In this document: one piece after another, positions 1 through 10,690 of the stretch
How the letters are laid out: each line of letters opens with the position of its first letter
Position numbering within the stretch: the first letter of the stretch is position 1
Source of the DNA: Dermanyssus gallinae
Taxonomy: Eukaryota > Arthropoda > Arachnida > Mesostigmata > Dermanyssidae
Assembly: GCA_003439945.1 (NCBI GenBank)
Contig: QVRM01000283.1
Coordinates: 186,001 to 250,000 of the forward strand
Length of the DNA: 64,000 nt
Reading direction: 5' to 3'
The notes under the pieces: generated by a model
The model's input: the letters and a program-made list of their open reading frames with translations, nothing else
Told to the model about the DNA's origin: nothing
Databases searched by the model: none
Program-made: the position numbers and the translations under genes

Positions 1-244
1 GCAGACTTTGCAAAATGTGTGTTGGTAAAATGTTGACGATAGCCTAGCTAAAAAAAAGCAGCAATAATTTCTCAAGATTCATTGTTGGCTCCTTCACTGA
101 ACAATGTCACTGGCTGACTGACGAGGAACATTTTACTTGATAATTCGTGATCTGTTTAATATTAGACAACTACGAATGGAGCGGAAGTAATTACGCGGAT
201 ATCAAATGTTATGGTAATGCAATTTATTTGTTTTGATATATATA

Positions 245-276
245 CGAGGTGTGTTCAAAAATCATCGCGACTTTTG
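245..276 (+). repeat. left inverted terminal repeat of mariner
   Basis: It begins CGAGGTGTGTTCAAAAA and matches the reverse complement of 1533-1564 with three mismatches in 32. The mismatches lie at position 4 and at two adjacent positions in the middle. Confidence 0.93.
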
Positions 277-449
277 AATTTTCGCGGGTTACGTATATTC
301 GAATTTCGATTTTTTGTGGCGTTATGTTGGTACTCATGTCTCTCACTTATGCCGACAAGCTCGGCCATTTTGAATGTTCACTTAATTGTTGACAGCTGCT
401 TTGCTTGCACGTGTTTTGGATCGTCTTCGATTTTTACCTATTCAAAAAA

Positions 450-1510
450 ATGGATCAAAGAACCTGTATCAAATTTTGTGTGAAAAACGAAATTAAGTGC
501 GCGGATGCATTCCGAATGTTGACTGTGGCATACGGAGAAGCTACCTTGGACCGAAGCAACGTTTATCGGTGGTACAAAATGTTCTCAGAAAGCCGAGAAG
601 ATGTGAACGACGAAGAGCGTGCCGGACGCCCGAGCACTTCAACAACAGACGAAAAAATTAATGAAGTGGAGAAAATGGTATTGGCCAATCGTCGAATCAC
701 CGTTAGAGAAGTTGCTGAGGGCCTAAACATATCGATTGGCTCGTGCCATTCGATTTTTATCAATGATTTGGGCATGAGACGGGTCGCCGCGAAATTCGTA
801 CCAAAATTGCTCAATTGCGACCAAAAACAGCATCGCATGAACATTGCTAATGAGATGTTGGACTCTGTCCGCGACGACCCAAATTTGCTCCAGAGGGTCA
901 TAACTGGTGACGAATCGTGGCTTTATGGTTATGACGTGGAAACCAAAGCTCAATTATCTCAATGGAAGCTGCCGCACGGACCAAGACCGAAAAAAGCGCG
1001 CCAAGTTCGGTCGAATGTGAAAGTTTTGCTGACAGTTTTCTTCGATTGCAGGGGCGTGGTGCATCATGAGTTCTTGCCACAGGGTAGACCGGTCAATAAG
1101 GAATATTACCTGCAAGTTATGCGCAATTTGCGCGAAGCAATCCGCCAGAAACGCCCGGATTTGTGGAAGAACAAAAATTGGCTTTTGCACCACGATAACG
1201 CCCCTGTCACATCGTTGCTTGTGCGCGAGTTTTTGGCCAAAAACAACACACTAATGATGCCGCAGCCACCGTATTCCCCAGATCTGGCCCCCTGTGACTT
1301 TTTCTTGTTCCCTAAACTGAAGAGGCCCATGAAAGGACGACGTTACGCTACGCTTGACGAGATAAAGACGGCATCGAAGGAGGAGCTGAACAAGATAAAA
1401 AAAAAAATGTTTTTTTGAAGTGCTTCGAAGATTGGAAAAACCGTTGGCACAAGTGTATAATATCTCATGGGAATTACTTTGAAGGGGACAAAATAGATAT
1501 TCATGAATAA
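450..1510 (+). pseudogene. mariner transposase, one codon lost in the catalytic core and a late frameshift
   Basis: The product is a cut-and-paste transposase of the DD34D mariner type. The start is placed at 450, giving a protein beginning MDQRTCIKF. The N-terminal half carries the helix-turn-helix region. Catalytic motifs are TGDESW, HHDNAP (Asp codon 1194-1196) and YSPDLAPCDFFLF. In Mos1-type transposases 34 residues separate the second and third Asp; here there are 33, because the segment after HDNAP reads VTS where the family usually has a four-residue stretch containing His. The reading frame then stops at 1416-1418 after an A11 run and a T7 run, while the conserved C-terminal segment (KCFEDWKNRWHKC) continues in another frame from 1418 to the stop at 1508-1510. 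About 350 residues in all, near family size. Both lesions should abolish activity. Confidence 0.93.
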
Positions 1511-1532
1511 ATGAATAATTTTTGAAAAAACA

Positions 1533-1563
1533 CAAAAGTCGCGATACTTTTTGAACACACTTC

Positions 1564-1564
<1 letters not shown>
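1533..1564 (-). repeat. right inverted terminal repeat of mariner
   Basis: Read on the minus strand it begins CGAAGTGTGTTCAAAAA. It ends next to TA and runs directly into a (TA)n tract. Confidence 0.93.

Positions 1565-1594
<30 letters not shown>
1565..1594. repeat. (TA)n microsatellite abutting mariner
   Basis: A pure TA run of 30 bp starts exactly at the right-hand target TA of the mariner element. Confidence 0.95.
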
Positions 1595-1596
<2 letters not shown>

Positions 1597-2817
1597 ACCC
1601 TATAACCCTTTACTTTTGCCCTTTGGTTGTACTGCCATGGGTCATGTGCGCCGATTTTCTTTTGATGTATACGTTTGTATACATATTTGTGCTAGTCATT
1701 TATGTTCTTACTGCCTGAATTTCAAGCTTGAATTTATTGTTGTTTCACTTGCTTTTTGTTTTTTTGTTGCTGTCGCGTTTTTTGTTGGTGCCGTTTTGTT
1801 GTTGCTGTTGCTATTCGCGTTGTTGTCACTTTGTGATGTTTTGTCGCATCGATTCGAACGGTTGAACCTCGTAGCAAGACATCTCTGGCGTGCTGCAACG
1901 TGAGTCGCAACATTTGAGCATTACAGCTGATGGTGAGGGTTTGTTTAGCTCCTTTTTCCTGTATTTATGTCTGTATGAGGGCGCACTCTTTTCTGCCTTT
2001 ATGTTCGTCTGAATTGTCTCTGCCCAGCATACTGTGACAATCCACGATTTCCCTTCTAACCGCGATGAGCAGGCACTGTCCCACAACTGTCCCCATAACT
2101 GGCTGCAACCCGAGGCCGGATGTAGTTCTTAGTCTAGTAGACGAGGCTATATATATATATATATACACACATACCCGAGGGATAATGTGAAGGTCGTTAT
2201 GAGGCGTATGGTATAACCGGTGGCTGCGGGGTATAGGTTATTTTGTACTTGTCCTAATATCACCCAACAGCCAAATGACAAAGTACACTTAAACGAGCGT
2301 GAAGTGGTGGTGCTTTGCAAACATGCTATTAAGTGATGCGCGAACGTCTTGTTCTGTGGTTTGAATATTGCATTATAATATGCCAGTCTACATGGGAGAA
2401 TTATATTTATCCCCAGTGAACGTCTGTTTAATACCTACTTACGTATTATATTTATTCAATTTCCTTGTTTGAACTATATATATATATATATATATATATA
2501 ATTCGTACCACCGAATGATATTTTTAGAGTTATGTTGTGTTGAAGATGTCGGTCAAGCTAAATACCACTGACAACTTTTCGAGTTTCCTAGTTGCCTAAC
2601 GCCGACTCACAATTATTGAGTGTTGCGCACTTTTGTCCTTTACTTTGTTCTCTGTTGTAACATGTCTGTGGGATATGCAATACGGGCATGGTGGTTTGAT
2701 TTGTGTTGTTTGGCGGGGTGGTTTTGTGACCATATGCACGCTGGTTCCTATGTTGAGCATAATTCGTACACTCGTCTTCAATAGTCAAAGAGGGCTTCCT
2801 TGGCTTGTCTCTTGCAG
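1595..2817. other. no gene recognised; two (TA)n tracts
   Basis: T-rich sequence with (TA)n at 2149-2165 and 2475-2500. Open stretches here show no recognisable domain. The final part (about 2590-2817) ends in a good splice-acceptor-like sequence and may be intron upstream of the candidate exon at 2818. Confidence 0.5.
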
Positions 2818-3100
2818 GTCGCTGGCGTCCTGCTCCCAGCGTGGTTCTGCGGAGGATGTTCTCGCTCCCGCGACGCCAACAAAGGAACAGCAGTACATCG
2901 GAGCCATGTATTTCGTGGGAGAGCAGCAACACCAGCAGCAACCCAGTTCACTGCCCCCATTCGGTGTCCACCAGCAAAGCCAACAACAACAATTACCCCC
3001 GGCTCAGACCGGCCAAGTACCCCAACGAAGAGCGACCATCAACCCACACAGTCGCACAAACGCACTCAACATAGTCAACGATCTCCTCAAGAGAGTCGGG
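2818..3100 (+). CDS. candidate internal exon of an unrecognised Gln-rich protein
   Basis: The stretch is bounded by an acceptor-like sequence (CTTGTCTCTTGCAG, ending at 2817) and a donor-like GTAGGT at 3101. Between them one frame stays open: one base plus 94 codons. The predicted peptide is Gln-rich (EQQHQQQPSSLPPFG, then QQSQQQQLPP) and ends in a more ordered stretch, NALNIVNDLLKRVG. The segment is clearly more GC-rich than its AT-rich neighbours, and CAA and CAG are mixed in the Gln codons, which argues against a simple microsatellite. I do not recognise the protein. The frame also stays open upstream to a Met at 2633, so a longer first exon is possible. No partner exon was found in the window. 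Confidence 0.45.
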
Positions 3101-5689
3101 GTAGGTCATAGACGAGTACTAGTTGTCTAGACGACTGCATAGCACTCGGTCGATTGATTGATCAATCTCTTGTACGACCCGTGCGAGCACTACGTTTGCG
3201 TCTTCGCGACACCCAAAGACAACGTGACCAGACTAGTAGAGGCCTATACTAATAACAATTTGAACAGGTGTATTGGCTGGAGCTAACATTCCCGGATTGT
3301 AACAGTCTAAAACTTGATGACTTATCTAATCTAATTGACTTTATCAACGACACTAAGGAGAGCGCGGGGGACGAAAATACAGCCACATGCCATGCAATTT
3401 GTTGCCAAATAGGTTGACATACATTTTAATGTATAAACTTAAAGAATATTACCCTTAGAGGTCGCTGAGTTAATGTAGGGAGAGACGCGCATGATTTTTG
3501 TCGGGACCTGGTTCAACAGTTTGAGCACGCGTAGCGTATTATTATGAAGGTATAGATGTGATGACATGGTAACAAAATGTAACCGACTAAACATAGTTGT
3601 AACGGCTGCGTTTCAGGAATTGGAAACTAAAATGGCGACTGCTCAGTTTTGCATGTAATTGCTCAACTAGCTCATGATCGCGCGTTTACGGTGCAAGTTC
3701 TGATAGCTATACATTCAAGAAAAGGACTCTTCTGTACAGCCGAATGCCTGAGTCGTCTGCGAAGATGCGCTGTCTGGCCAGATATATGGAGCTTCTCCGA
3801 TCGACTACAGTCCAATAAGCAAGCCCAAAGGAAATCCAAAGGACGAACACAGGGAATAACGGGCACTGATAATCGAAGTAGCATACCACGAATTGGTGTA
3901 GTGATGGTATTCGACAGGCAGCCATAGCTTAAGATAATTTTTTGAAGTCCCTGAGCCAATCGAACATATTTATGGAGTCAATATTGAGTCAGTTTTTGCC
4001 GTTACGCAGTCAACTTATAATACATGACAGTAATACAAATAAAATGCTGTGATAATCACAGTATCTGTTATGACGACAAGCATTAGCGCTGGCGAAATGT
4101 CGAGCATATGGAGAAGAAAAATGTTTAAAAGTTTAGCACACCATGGTGCTGCGTAATTTTTCGTTTACTTGGTTTCAATAGGCACCTGTACTATTAAGCT
4201 CTGCGTGACTTTGGCGACCTCTGGTCTGGCTCGTTAACGATCGCTGTTGTTAGGGCTTGCTGTTGGCATTGTCTGGCTCCGAATTGTGTCTGGAATATCT
4301 ACACAGCTCTCGCCGAGTGCGTTAAGCGTGTTAGCAAGAGTGGGTCACCGACTCTACACATGAACCCAACATTTTATTAGCGAAATAACAAACTATTGGA
4401 GTGATAAGCGAGATTCTGTAGTGCAAGACGTGACTACTTTATACACCTAGTCATAGATAATACGCCGAAGTTTTGTAGATATATGCAGTGAATGGAATGA
4501 ATATATATATATATATATATATATATGAACAGCTGTACTTAGAAATGTGATTCTGGGGAAAGACTGTAGCCATGCTGAGGGCCCATTTTATTACTGTGAT
4601 TAAGCGTTATTCTGTACACACTTTTATTACAATCATGGTCCACTGTGGTTCTAGCTAGGGTGTCATAATAATATTTTAACCAACCTGCCGCTGTAATGAG
4701 CGTGACTAGGAACAACGATGATAGCGAGCGTTAAATGGATTATATGCAAGCGGTTCCTTCTATCTGTAAAATGTCTAAACAATGTAGTTGACTAGATAAT
4801 TTTTATTTATTATATTTTTGGCTATATTAACTAATTTTAACTGTTTATTTGTATAGAGGGGAAATATAATTAAATATCGGGAAGCAGCATATGGTAAGAG
4901 GAGCAGCAACGAAGTAGGCTAAGTGTAATAAAAGGTAAAATTATAAGTGCATTTGAACTTGGCGTATTTTATTTGTAATTGTTGCCGGTCTTGATATCGA
5001 GATTGATTTTGTCGTGCGACTCTGCTAGGGTAACATTACCTACTTTGTAGAAGCTGAAGTATCGGAATTGAGTCGGACATGAGTTGGTTTGGCTTTCATG
5101 GATTCTTCCTTAGACAAGGTCATTAAGTTTGAAACGTGAAAAGTTAAAAAAAAACAAGGTCATTAAGTTTGAAAAAAAACGTATACGAAAAGGATGAACA
5201 TATGAAAGGCTCGTCTACGGCCATGCTTTTTATGAGCAAAATAGAAATTATTATGGCAATTGTTAAACATTTTGAACATATGCAAAAATATTTGTGGCAA
5301 TGTTTGCTTTATTTTCCCTAGATTAATTTCGTTTTAAATTTCTAAAGCGAAGCTTAGCATTATTTAGTATATTCGGTTATGGGACGTACTTTGACGTACT
5401 CTACAAATTTATCTTCTGAGCGTTAACTTGTGATTGACTGCAAATGCATTCCAAAAATCTGAGCTTTTAGCCGAAGGCTGCTCTCAAAGATGTCACTGAG
5501 TTGAATCAAGAAGTTACAGAAGTCTTCTAGTTGTTACAGCGAGTTGTCACACAGAGTAAGTCGTAGAAACAAAAGCGCAATCAATCGAGCGATGCTTCAA
5601 AAATAACCCGTGGCTCAAACACATTAAACATATTTGAAAAAAATCAAACTGCTTTTAATATATTTTTAGAGGCCTTAAAACGCGTTTTT
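3101..5689. other. no gene recognised; (TA)n and a short direct repeat
   Basis: Mostly AT-rich, apparently non-coding sequence. (TA)n lies at about 4500-4526. A perfect 21-bp direct repeat occurs at 5114-5134 and 5154-5174. Short open frames around 3650-3925 show no domain. Confidence 0.5.
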
Positions 5690-5970
5690 GGCACACTCGC
5701 TAATAAGTTCTACCGTGAAGCTTTTAAAAGAACTGCGCGAGGGGATTTATGTAAAGAAACCAGAACTTTGAAAACACAACTCTTGGAATTTACATCACGA
5801 CATCCCTCCGTTTTACACTTCACGTTTATTTTCAAATTTCTTTCTCTCTCGAAAATCTGGATTTTTGTCTTGGAGATCCGTATTCCCTGGATTTAGCACA
5901 ATATGCGTTCTTTTTGTTTCAACAAGTTAAAACAATCTGGGTAATAAATGATGGCTACGCTTTAAACACA
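5690..5970 (+). pseudogene. mariner transposase relic, C-terminal half
   Basis: Pieces of the mariner catalytic region can be read across several frames. Around 5720-5830 the text LLKELREGIYVKKPEL, a stop, then NSWNLHHDIPPFYTS aligns with the LREAI..KRPELW and HHDNAP region. Around 5875-5940 the text PYSLDLAQYAFFLFQQVK aligns with the YSPDLAPxDFFLFPKLK motif. The third catalytic Asp is replaced by Ala, and there are frameshifts between the pieces. The N-terminal half was not recovered upstream. A (TA)n tract begins six bases downstream. Confidence 0.72.
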
Positions 5971-5973
5971 GTG

Positions 5974-5975
<2 letters not shown>

Positions 5976-6010
<35 letters not shown>
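5976..6010. repeat. (TA)n microsatellite
   Basis: A pure TA run of about 35 bp, immediately after a mariner relic. Confidence 0.95.
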
Positions 6011-6012
<2 letters not shown>

Positions 6013-6584
6013 AATAATAAGTTGCGTTGAACATAAACTTTACTTTTCAAGCTAAGAAATACCGCCTTAACTTAGTTTCGTAAAGTGGTTTACAATTATT
6101 GTATTTAGTCATAATTGAAATATGGTATTCTGCCGTGCGGAGGTGGTTTAAAAAGTCTTCATTGCCTACTTCCAAAACTTAGCAAAAATAATCGAGTTAC
6201 TTTTCCCTAGTTTCCTAGTAACTCAAAAAAAACTAGCCGTTTTTTTGCGTTCCCTGATAACTTAATGACTTGAAAAACATGGGCTTTACCTGACTGGATG
6301 CCGTAGACCGCCACCAAGCAACTTTCAGGTCAAAAAGTGTCTTTGGCGTGCTTAGAGATAATTTTGTTGGGGCATTTCAATTGTGGACATCGAGACTAGA
6401 CTTTTCCTCGTCCGTTCGGAGATGTGTTGTCCAAAAATTGTGCCGTTCATCGAAAGGTTACCCCCGAGGTAGCAGGAGGCGTTAAGAAACTCGACTGCAA
6501 CAGTACTGAGTTTCAGGCAATCGGAACGAGCAAGCGGTCCTTCAGGTCTAAATTTGATTGCTTTGGTTTTCTCAGCGTTTTATG
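6011..6584. other. no gene recognised
   Basis: No coding signal, repeat or hairpin was recognised apart from ordinary AT-rich sequence. Confidence 0.4.
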
Positions 6585-7025
6585 AGTGAACTTTACAACA
6601 ACGAAACGACAAGGCATCCGGGCCAGATTCTATGTGGAATGAAGACTTTCTGCAGGGGATCTCCTCGTACTCATATTGCAGGCTTTTTTCAAGAGATGCC
6701 TCTCCCAGGGCACTCTGCCGTCTAAGTGGCACGACTGCCATCTCAAGGTGGAAAGAAATCTCTTTCTGTAAAAGGAAGAGGATGCCCATCGGAACCTTTC
6801 GCGTGGCGACCGATATCAAAGAGGAGCTGTGTCTACAGGTCATGGTCACTACCCTCTTCACCAGGAGTGAACTTGTGAAGAGGTACAGTCACAAGCGGTT
6901 CGTATACTGCATAACGCCAAGCCAAAGTTTTCATTACGCTCATCAGGGAGTGTTCCAAAGTGTCTGTCAGACGCTGGTTCCATTCCCATCACGGCAACGC
7001 GCCAGCCCAGAGGTCTGTAAACAAT
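6585..7025 (+). pseudogene. LINE reverse-transcriptase scrap (N-terminal RT region)
   Basis: Near 6600 the frame reads NDKASGPDSMWNEDF, which matches the K-A-x-GPD motif that opens the reverse-transcriptase domain of R1/I/Jockey-type LINEs. A second frame continues FKRCLSQGTLPSKWHDC, matching the conserved segment in which a small-residue G is followed by P and W before the RPI motif. The pieces are in different frames, and nothing convincing follows after about 6830. This is a short, frameshifted relic; the clade cannot be fixed. Confidence 0.5.
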
Positions 7026-7368
7026 GAGGCTTTTCTTGCCGCATCGAGGGGCACGGTGGTGAGTCACGAAGCTTGACTTAGCAGTGTGCGAATCCTTCTT
7101 CCTTTAGCATTTAATACAAAATGATGGAAAGACGCTTTGAGTGACCCGTAGCAGTGCTTGAAATCATCGAAATAGAGATGGAAAACACCAACAAACGAGA
7201 AAATTGGTGAAAATGATCGAAATCTAAATTATTATTATTTGTATATAGGTATAGATATGGAACAGAAGTAGATATATTGATATGTAATTAAACACCTACA
7301 CATGCACTAACGCCATGCGTGTGAAGACATACATGCTACGCACTCTGCTCACAATGACACCCTAGTCT
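7026..7368. other. no gene recognised
   Basis: AT-rich sequence with short TA-like patches around 7225-7260. Nothing else was recognised. Confidence 0.4.
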
Positions 7369-7377
7369 GTGCCCTCA

Positions 7378-7544
7378 AACTCTTTCAGGCTGAGCTTTAG
7401 CCAATATTTAACGTCCACGGGACTGCTTTCGCATTGCTTCGTAAGACGGACTTCATAAATACAAATGTGCAACGGTGGGGTTCGAACCCGTGCACGTATG
7501 TGTCTCCTCCGGTCGCGAGGCTGACGCGAATGCACCATGACCCC
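7378..7544 (-). mobile_element. SINE-A (tRNA-derived SINE), copy 1
   Basis: Read on the minus strand this carries an internal RNA polymerase III B-box (GGGTTCGAACC) about 50-60 bp from the 5' end and the family-specific body and tail shared with copies at 14953, 30687 and 34340. Direct repeats of GTGCCCTCA flank it at 7369-7377 and 7545-7553, a 9-bp target-site duplication that marks its ends. The head is slightly shorter than in copies 3 and 4. The name SINE-A is mine. Confidence 0.82.
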
Positions 7545-7553
7545 GTGCCCTCA

Positions 7554-8259
7554 GGTCTGGCATCCTCAAGCCTCCAGAGAGGGCTATGTTATAACAATAA
7601 CAGGTGATTAGACGACATGACCTTCACTCCGTTCGATAGGGGTAGTATGTTTGTTTGGGATGTGACCCTCGCCAAATCCCTGACCCTCTTTATGGTCGAT
7701 CGCAGCGCTACTCAGGCAGGTGATTCAGTCAGGCTGGCTGAGACTAATAACCGTCGGAAGTACGCGTCCCCGCACTATTTTGGCCAGTTTGTGTTTGGTT
7801 GTCAACTGTCTTCCTAAGTAATTAACGAATAAATAGTTTACCACATCCCAATAGTTAACGAATGCATATTTGACTACTTTAAATAAGAAAAAATGGAGAT
7901 GTACATTTTGAAAACGACAGTGATTTAACGTAAATATATCACTTATTATACTGATTGGTCATAGATGTTGATTGGGGAGTAGTGCTGAAGGTATGGTGTT
8001 TTCGACATTAAATAAGCTGTTCTAACGAGTCAAAAAAATATCATTTATCCTATGGTAGTTTATTCTAGTATATAATCCCAAAATGTATAGTAGAAAGCGT
8101 TGACTTGTTATGTAGAGGTGAAATTTCCATTATTGTGAGGCATTTTCTAGGGACAGAGAGACGAGCCAAGCATATTGAGTCCAATAGTCTCGGCGAAGGC
8201 CCCAGAGTATACGTTTTTAGGTGTTATCTAGAATATAGCAGAATATAAACGGCGATTTA
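7554..8259. other. no gene recognised
   Basis: AT-rich sequence with no recognisable domain. The 5' boundary of the LINE that follows is not marked, so part of 8200-8400 could belong to it. Confidence 0.4.
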
Positions 8260-8401
8260 GTTAGGTTGGTGAAAACAATTTGGAAGCAAGACCAAAGAAA
8301 TGTGCAGCGTTATTGTTTGGAGACAGTGCGCTGGGAAGACGGTGTTTATGCAGAAAAGCCCAAAAACTTCGGCGCGATACGTAAAGTGAATGTGAACGTA
8401 A

Positions 8402-10500
8402 GCGTCGCAAGAACTTGCAATAACTAACTGGAACGACTTATACGATATCTCGGATGTAGACGAGGCGTTTGCATGCTTTAACGAGAGAGTGATGGCGGCA
8501 GTGACTAGAGGCAAAAGAGAAATTAGGCAAAAGTTAAACAAATGTCAGCCACGTAAGCCATGGGTCACTGCCGAGCTGCTTGAAATGATAAAGAAGAAGG
8601 AGGCAGCCTATACGGCGTATCGCAGGGACCCCAACGCCAGCAGGCGTCAAGCGTATGTTAGACTGAGAAACAAAGTTGTCTCGTTTTCAAGAAAGTGCAG
8701 GCTGGAGGCTAATGGGAAGATTGTTTGCAATAGAATACAGGAGAGGCGGAGCCCGTGGGAAGCCATCCAGCCAGTCATGGGAGGTGCCCAGGAAAAAAAG
8801 TGTGTCAAACTAAAGATTGATGATGAGATAGTCACAGACTGTGTACGACTTTCTAACATCCTTAATAACTATTATGCAACTTGCGTAACGGCTGACACCG
8901 AATGCTCGGCCGCTTACGAGGCACCGATGTCGATACCTGAACTGCACGAGCCATTTTCGCCTAGGCCGGTCCCTGTGGATCGAGTGCATTACCTGCTGAA
9001 AAGAGTCACAATTTGCTCGGTGGGAGAAGGTCACATACCCTCTCAAGTCTTGAGACACTGCGCTGACGTTATTGCTGACGCAGTGGCATTCATAGTTAAT
9101 CTGTCGACACGCCAGGGGATCTACCCTACGGCCCTCAAATTGTATCGCGTTGTACCACTGTTTAAAGGCGGTGACAGACTAAGCAAGGAAAATTACAGGC
9201 CGGTCAGCATCCCCCCTCCAATGTCCAAGATTTTCGAAAAAGCTATATATGAACAGTTGAACGAACACTTTGAGATGTTTAATGGTCTATGTCAGCGTCA
9301 GTTCGGTTTTCGATCCAAAATGTCGACGACTGTACCCATCATGGATTTTGTTGAAGAGGTTCGCAGAAACCTAATGTTAAAAAGACAGTCGCCGGCGTAT
9401 TTATAGATCTTAGAAAAGCATTTGATACAGTTGATGTAAATATTCTGATTAAAAAGTTAACTCGATATGGAGCAGATGATATTTTTTTGTCTTGGCTGCG
9501 GTCGTTTATGTCGAATAGGAGGCAAGTTGTTCAAGTGGGCAATGCAATCTCGGATGTAAGAAATATATCTGTTGGAGTGGCTCAGGGCAGTATAGGTGGT
9601 CCACTTCTCTTCAACATCTTTATTAACGACATATTTAGCGTAACAAAACATGCAAAGTTGACCTTGTTTGCGGACGATACCACCGCCCTATTCGTCGGGA
9701 ACTCCCCAACTGAGGTAGAGGCTATGGTCCGCGAGGACCTTCAAAGGTTATCATCATGGTTCAGGAGTAACGGTCTCTATATGAATTGGAGGAAAACAGG
9801 TGTAATGCAATTTCTTTCCCCGCGGGGTTCCGTTACGATTAATCCCCTCCGTTTCCAGTGCGACGGCATAGCCCTTTCGCTTCTAAAGGAAACGAAGTTC
9901 CTAGGCGTTACGTTGGACGAAAAGCTGACCTTTGAAGCGCATGTCACACATATACGTAAGAAAATATCTGGCAGCAATGCAGCTCTATACAGAGCTCGAC
10001 GAATTCTTCCCCAAAACTGTTTGATATCGATGTATTTTGCCTACGTCCATAGTCACCTGACCTACGCTGTAGAAGTTTATGGCTTAACACAGATGCGTCT
10101 TATCAGGTCGCTTCACCGACTCCAAAAACGAGCACTGAGAACAACTCTGGACCTCTCGATGCGAGATTCAGTGCAACCGCACTACAAAAATATTAACATT
10201 TTGCCGTTCCCAAAACTTATAGAATACTGTCTCGTAGTTGAAATTAAGCGTATACTCCTTGGAGTGCATCCAAACTTATATGGTCTGGCAACATCAGCAA
10301 CACCCATATCTACAAGAGGTAACGCATCAAACCTGCTTACTCTGTCACACGCCAACTCCAACCAGTCAAGGCTATCAATCAGAAACATTGGGGCCTCCTA
10401 CTGGAACAAAGTACCGGCCTCCGTTAGGCAGACAAAGTCCCTGCTCAAATTCAAATGCGATCTCAAAGAGCATTATCTTGAAACTTTGGTATCTGGTTAA
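8402..10500 (+). pseudogene. LINE reverse transcriptase, 5'-truncated, one frameshift
   Basis: This encodes the polymerase of a non-LTR retrotransposon of the CR1/L2/Jockey group. The part kept begins in the linker between endonuclease and RT (NWNDLYDISDVDEAF near 8430) and runs through KPWVTAELL, FKGGDRLSKENYRPVSI, QRQFGFRSKMSTT, then motif A (VFIDLRKAFDTVD), motif B (GVAQGSIGGPLLF) and motif C (FADDTT, Asp codons 9673-9678) to a typical C-terminal YWNKVPASVRQTKSLLKFK. The frame shifts once, at an A-run near 9380-9384; the two long open parts are 8489-9406 and 9382-10500. Motif B departs from the usual VPQGSxLGP. No endonuclease domain is present upstream. The long open frames suggest this is the youngest LINE in the window. 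Confidence 0.93.
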
Positions 10501-10589
10501 AAGTGATATAAAAATACAATAATGTTGCAATATATAGTAAATAGGTGAAAATGGCATATATAAATTATACATTGTTATTCATAAAAGGG

Positions 10590-10619
10590 GCTCCGAACAA
10601 GCTATGTGCTTGATGGAGC
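10590..10619 (+). other. 3' UTR hairpin of the LINE
   Basis: GCTCCGAACAAGC and GCTTGATGGAGC can pair across a 5-nt loop (TATGT), leaving a small internal bulge. It lies 90 bp after the stop codon, where some LINEs carry a stem-loop recognised by their own reverse transcriptase. Confidence 0.6.
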
Positions 10620-10690
10620 TTGAAATTAATGTGTGCAATTATCTACAAGAAATGTCAATAAACAAACAGTTGAAACAGTTGAACAAAAAT

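Larger units (their letters stand above)
245..1564 (+). mobile_element. mariner-family DNA transposon, full length but defective
   Basis: This 1,320-bp element is bounded by 32-bp inverted terminal repeats at 245-276 and 1533-1564 that differ at only three positions. Each end is followed outward by TA (243-244 and 1565-1566), the expected mariner target duplication. A single transposase gene fills the interior in the same orientation. Both flanks are (TA)n: a short run on the left and about 30 bp on the right. Element size, repeat length and TA duplication all fit the Tc1/mariner superfamily. The high similarity of the two ends suggests a fairly recent insertion, but the gene inside is broken, so this copy could move only with transposase supplied from elsewhere. 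Confidence 0.95.
8260..10690 (+). mobile_element. CR1/L2/Jockey-type LINE, 5'-truncated
   Basis: The element includes the RT gene above and a 3' untranslated region with a 30-nt hairpin at 10590-10619, an AATAAA-like motif at about 10656 and a short A-rich repeat (AAACAGTTG twice) near 10665-10685, taken as the likely end. The left boundary is uncertain because LINE 5' truncation leaves no mark; 8260 is a guess. Confidence 0.75.

Noticed and set aside
3649..3927. 92-residue open frame
   Set aside because: No domain and an equally open antisense frame; treated as chance.
5114..5174. Perfect 21-bp direct repeat as a target duplication
   Set aside because: Only 19 bp lie between the copies and they hold no element; a small tandem duplication explains it.
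7470..7500. Possible tRNA gene (GGGTTCGAACC box)
   Set aside because: The box lies in SINE-A copy 1; there is no cloverleaf with paired acceptor ends, and the same context recurs in three other copies.
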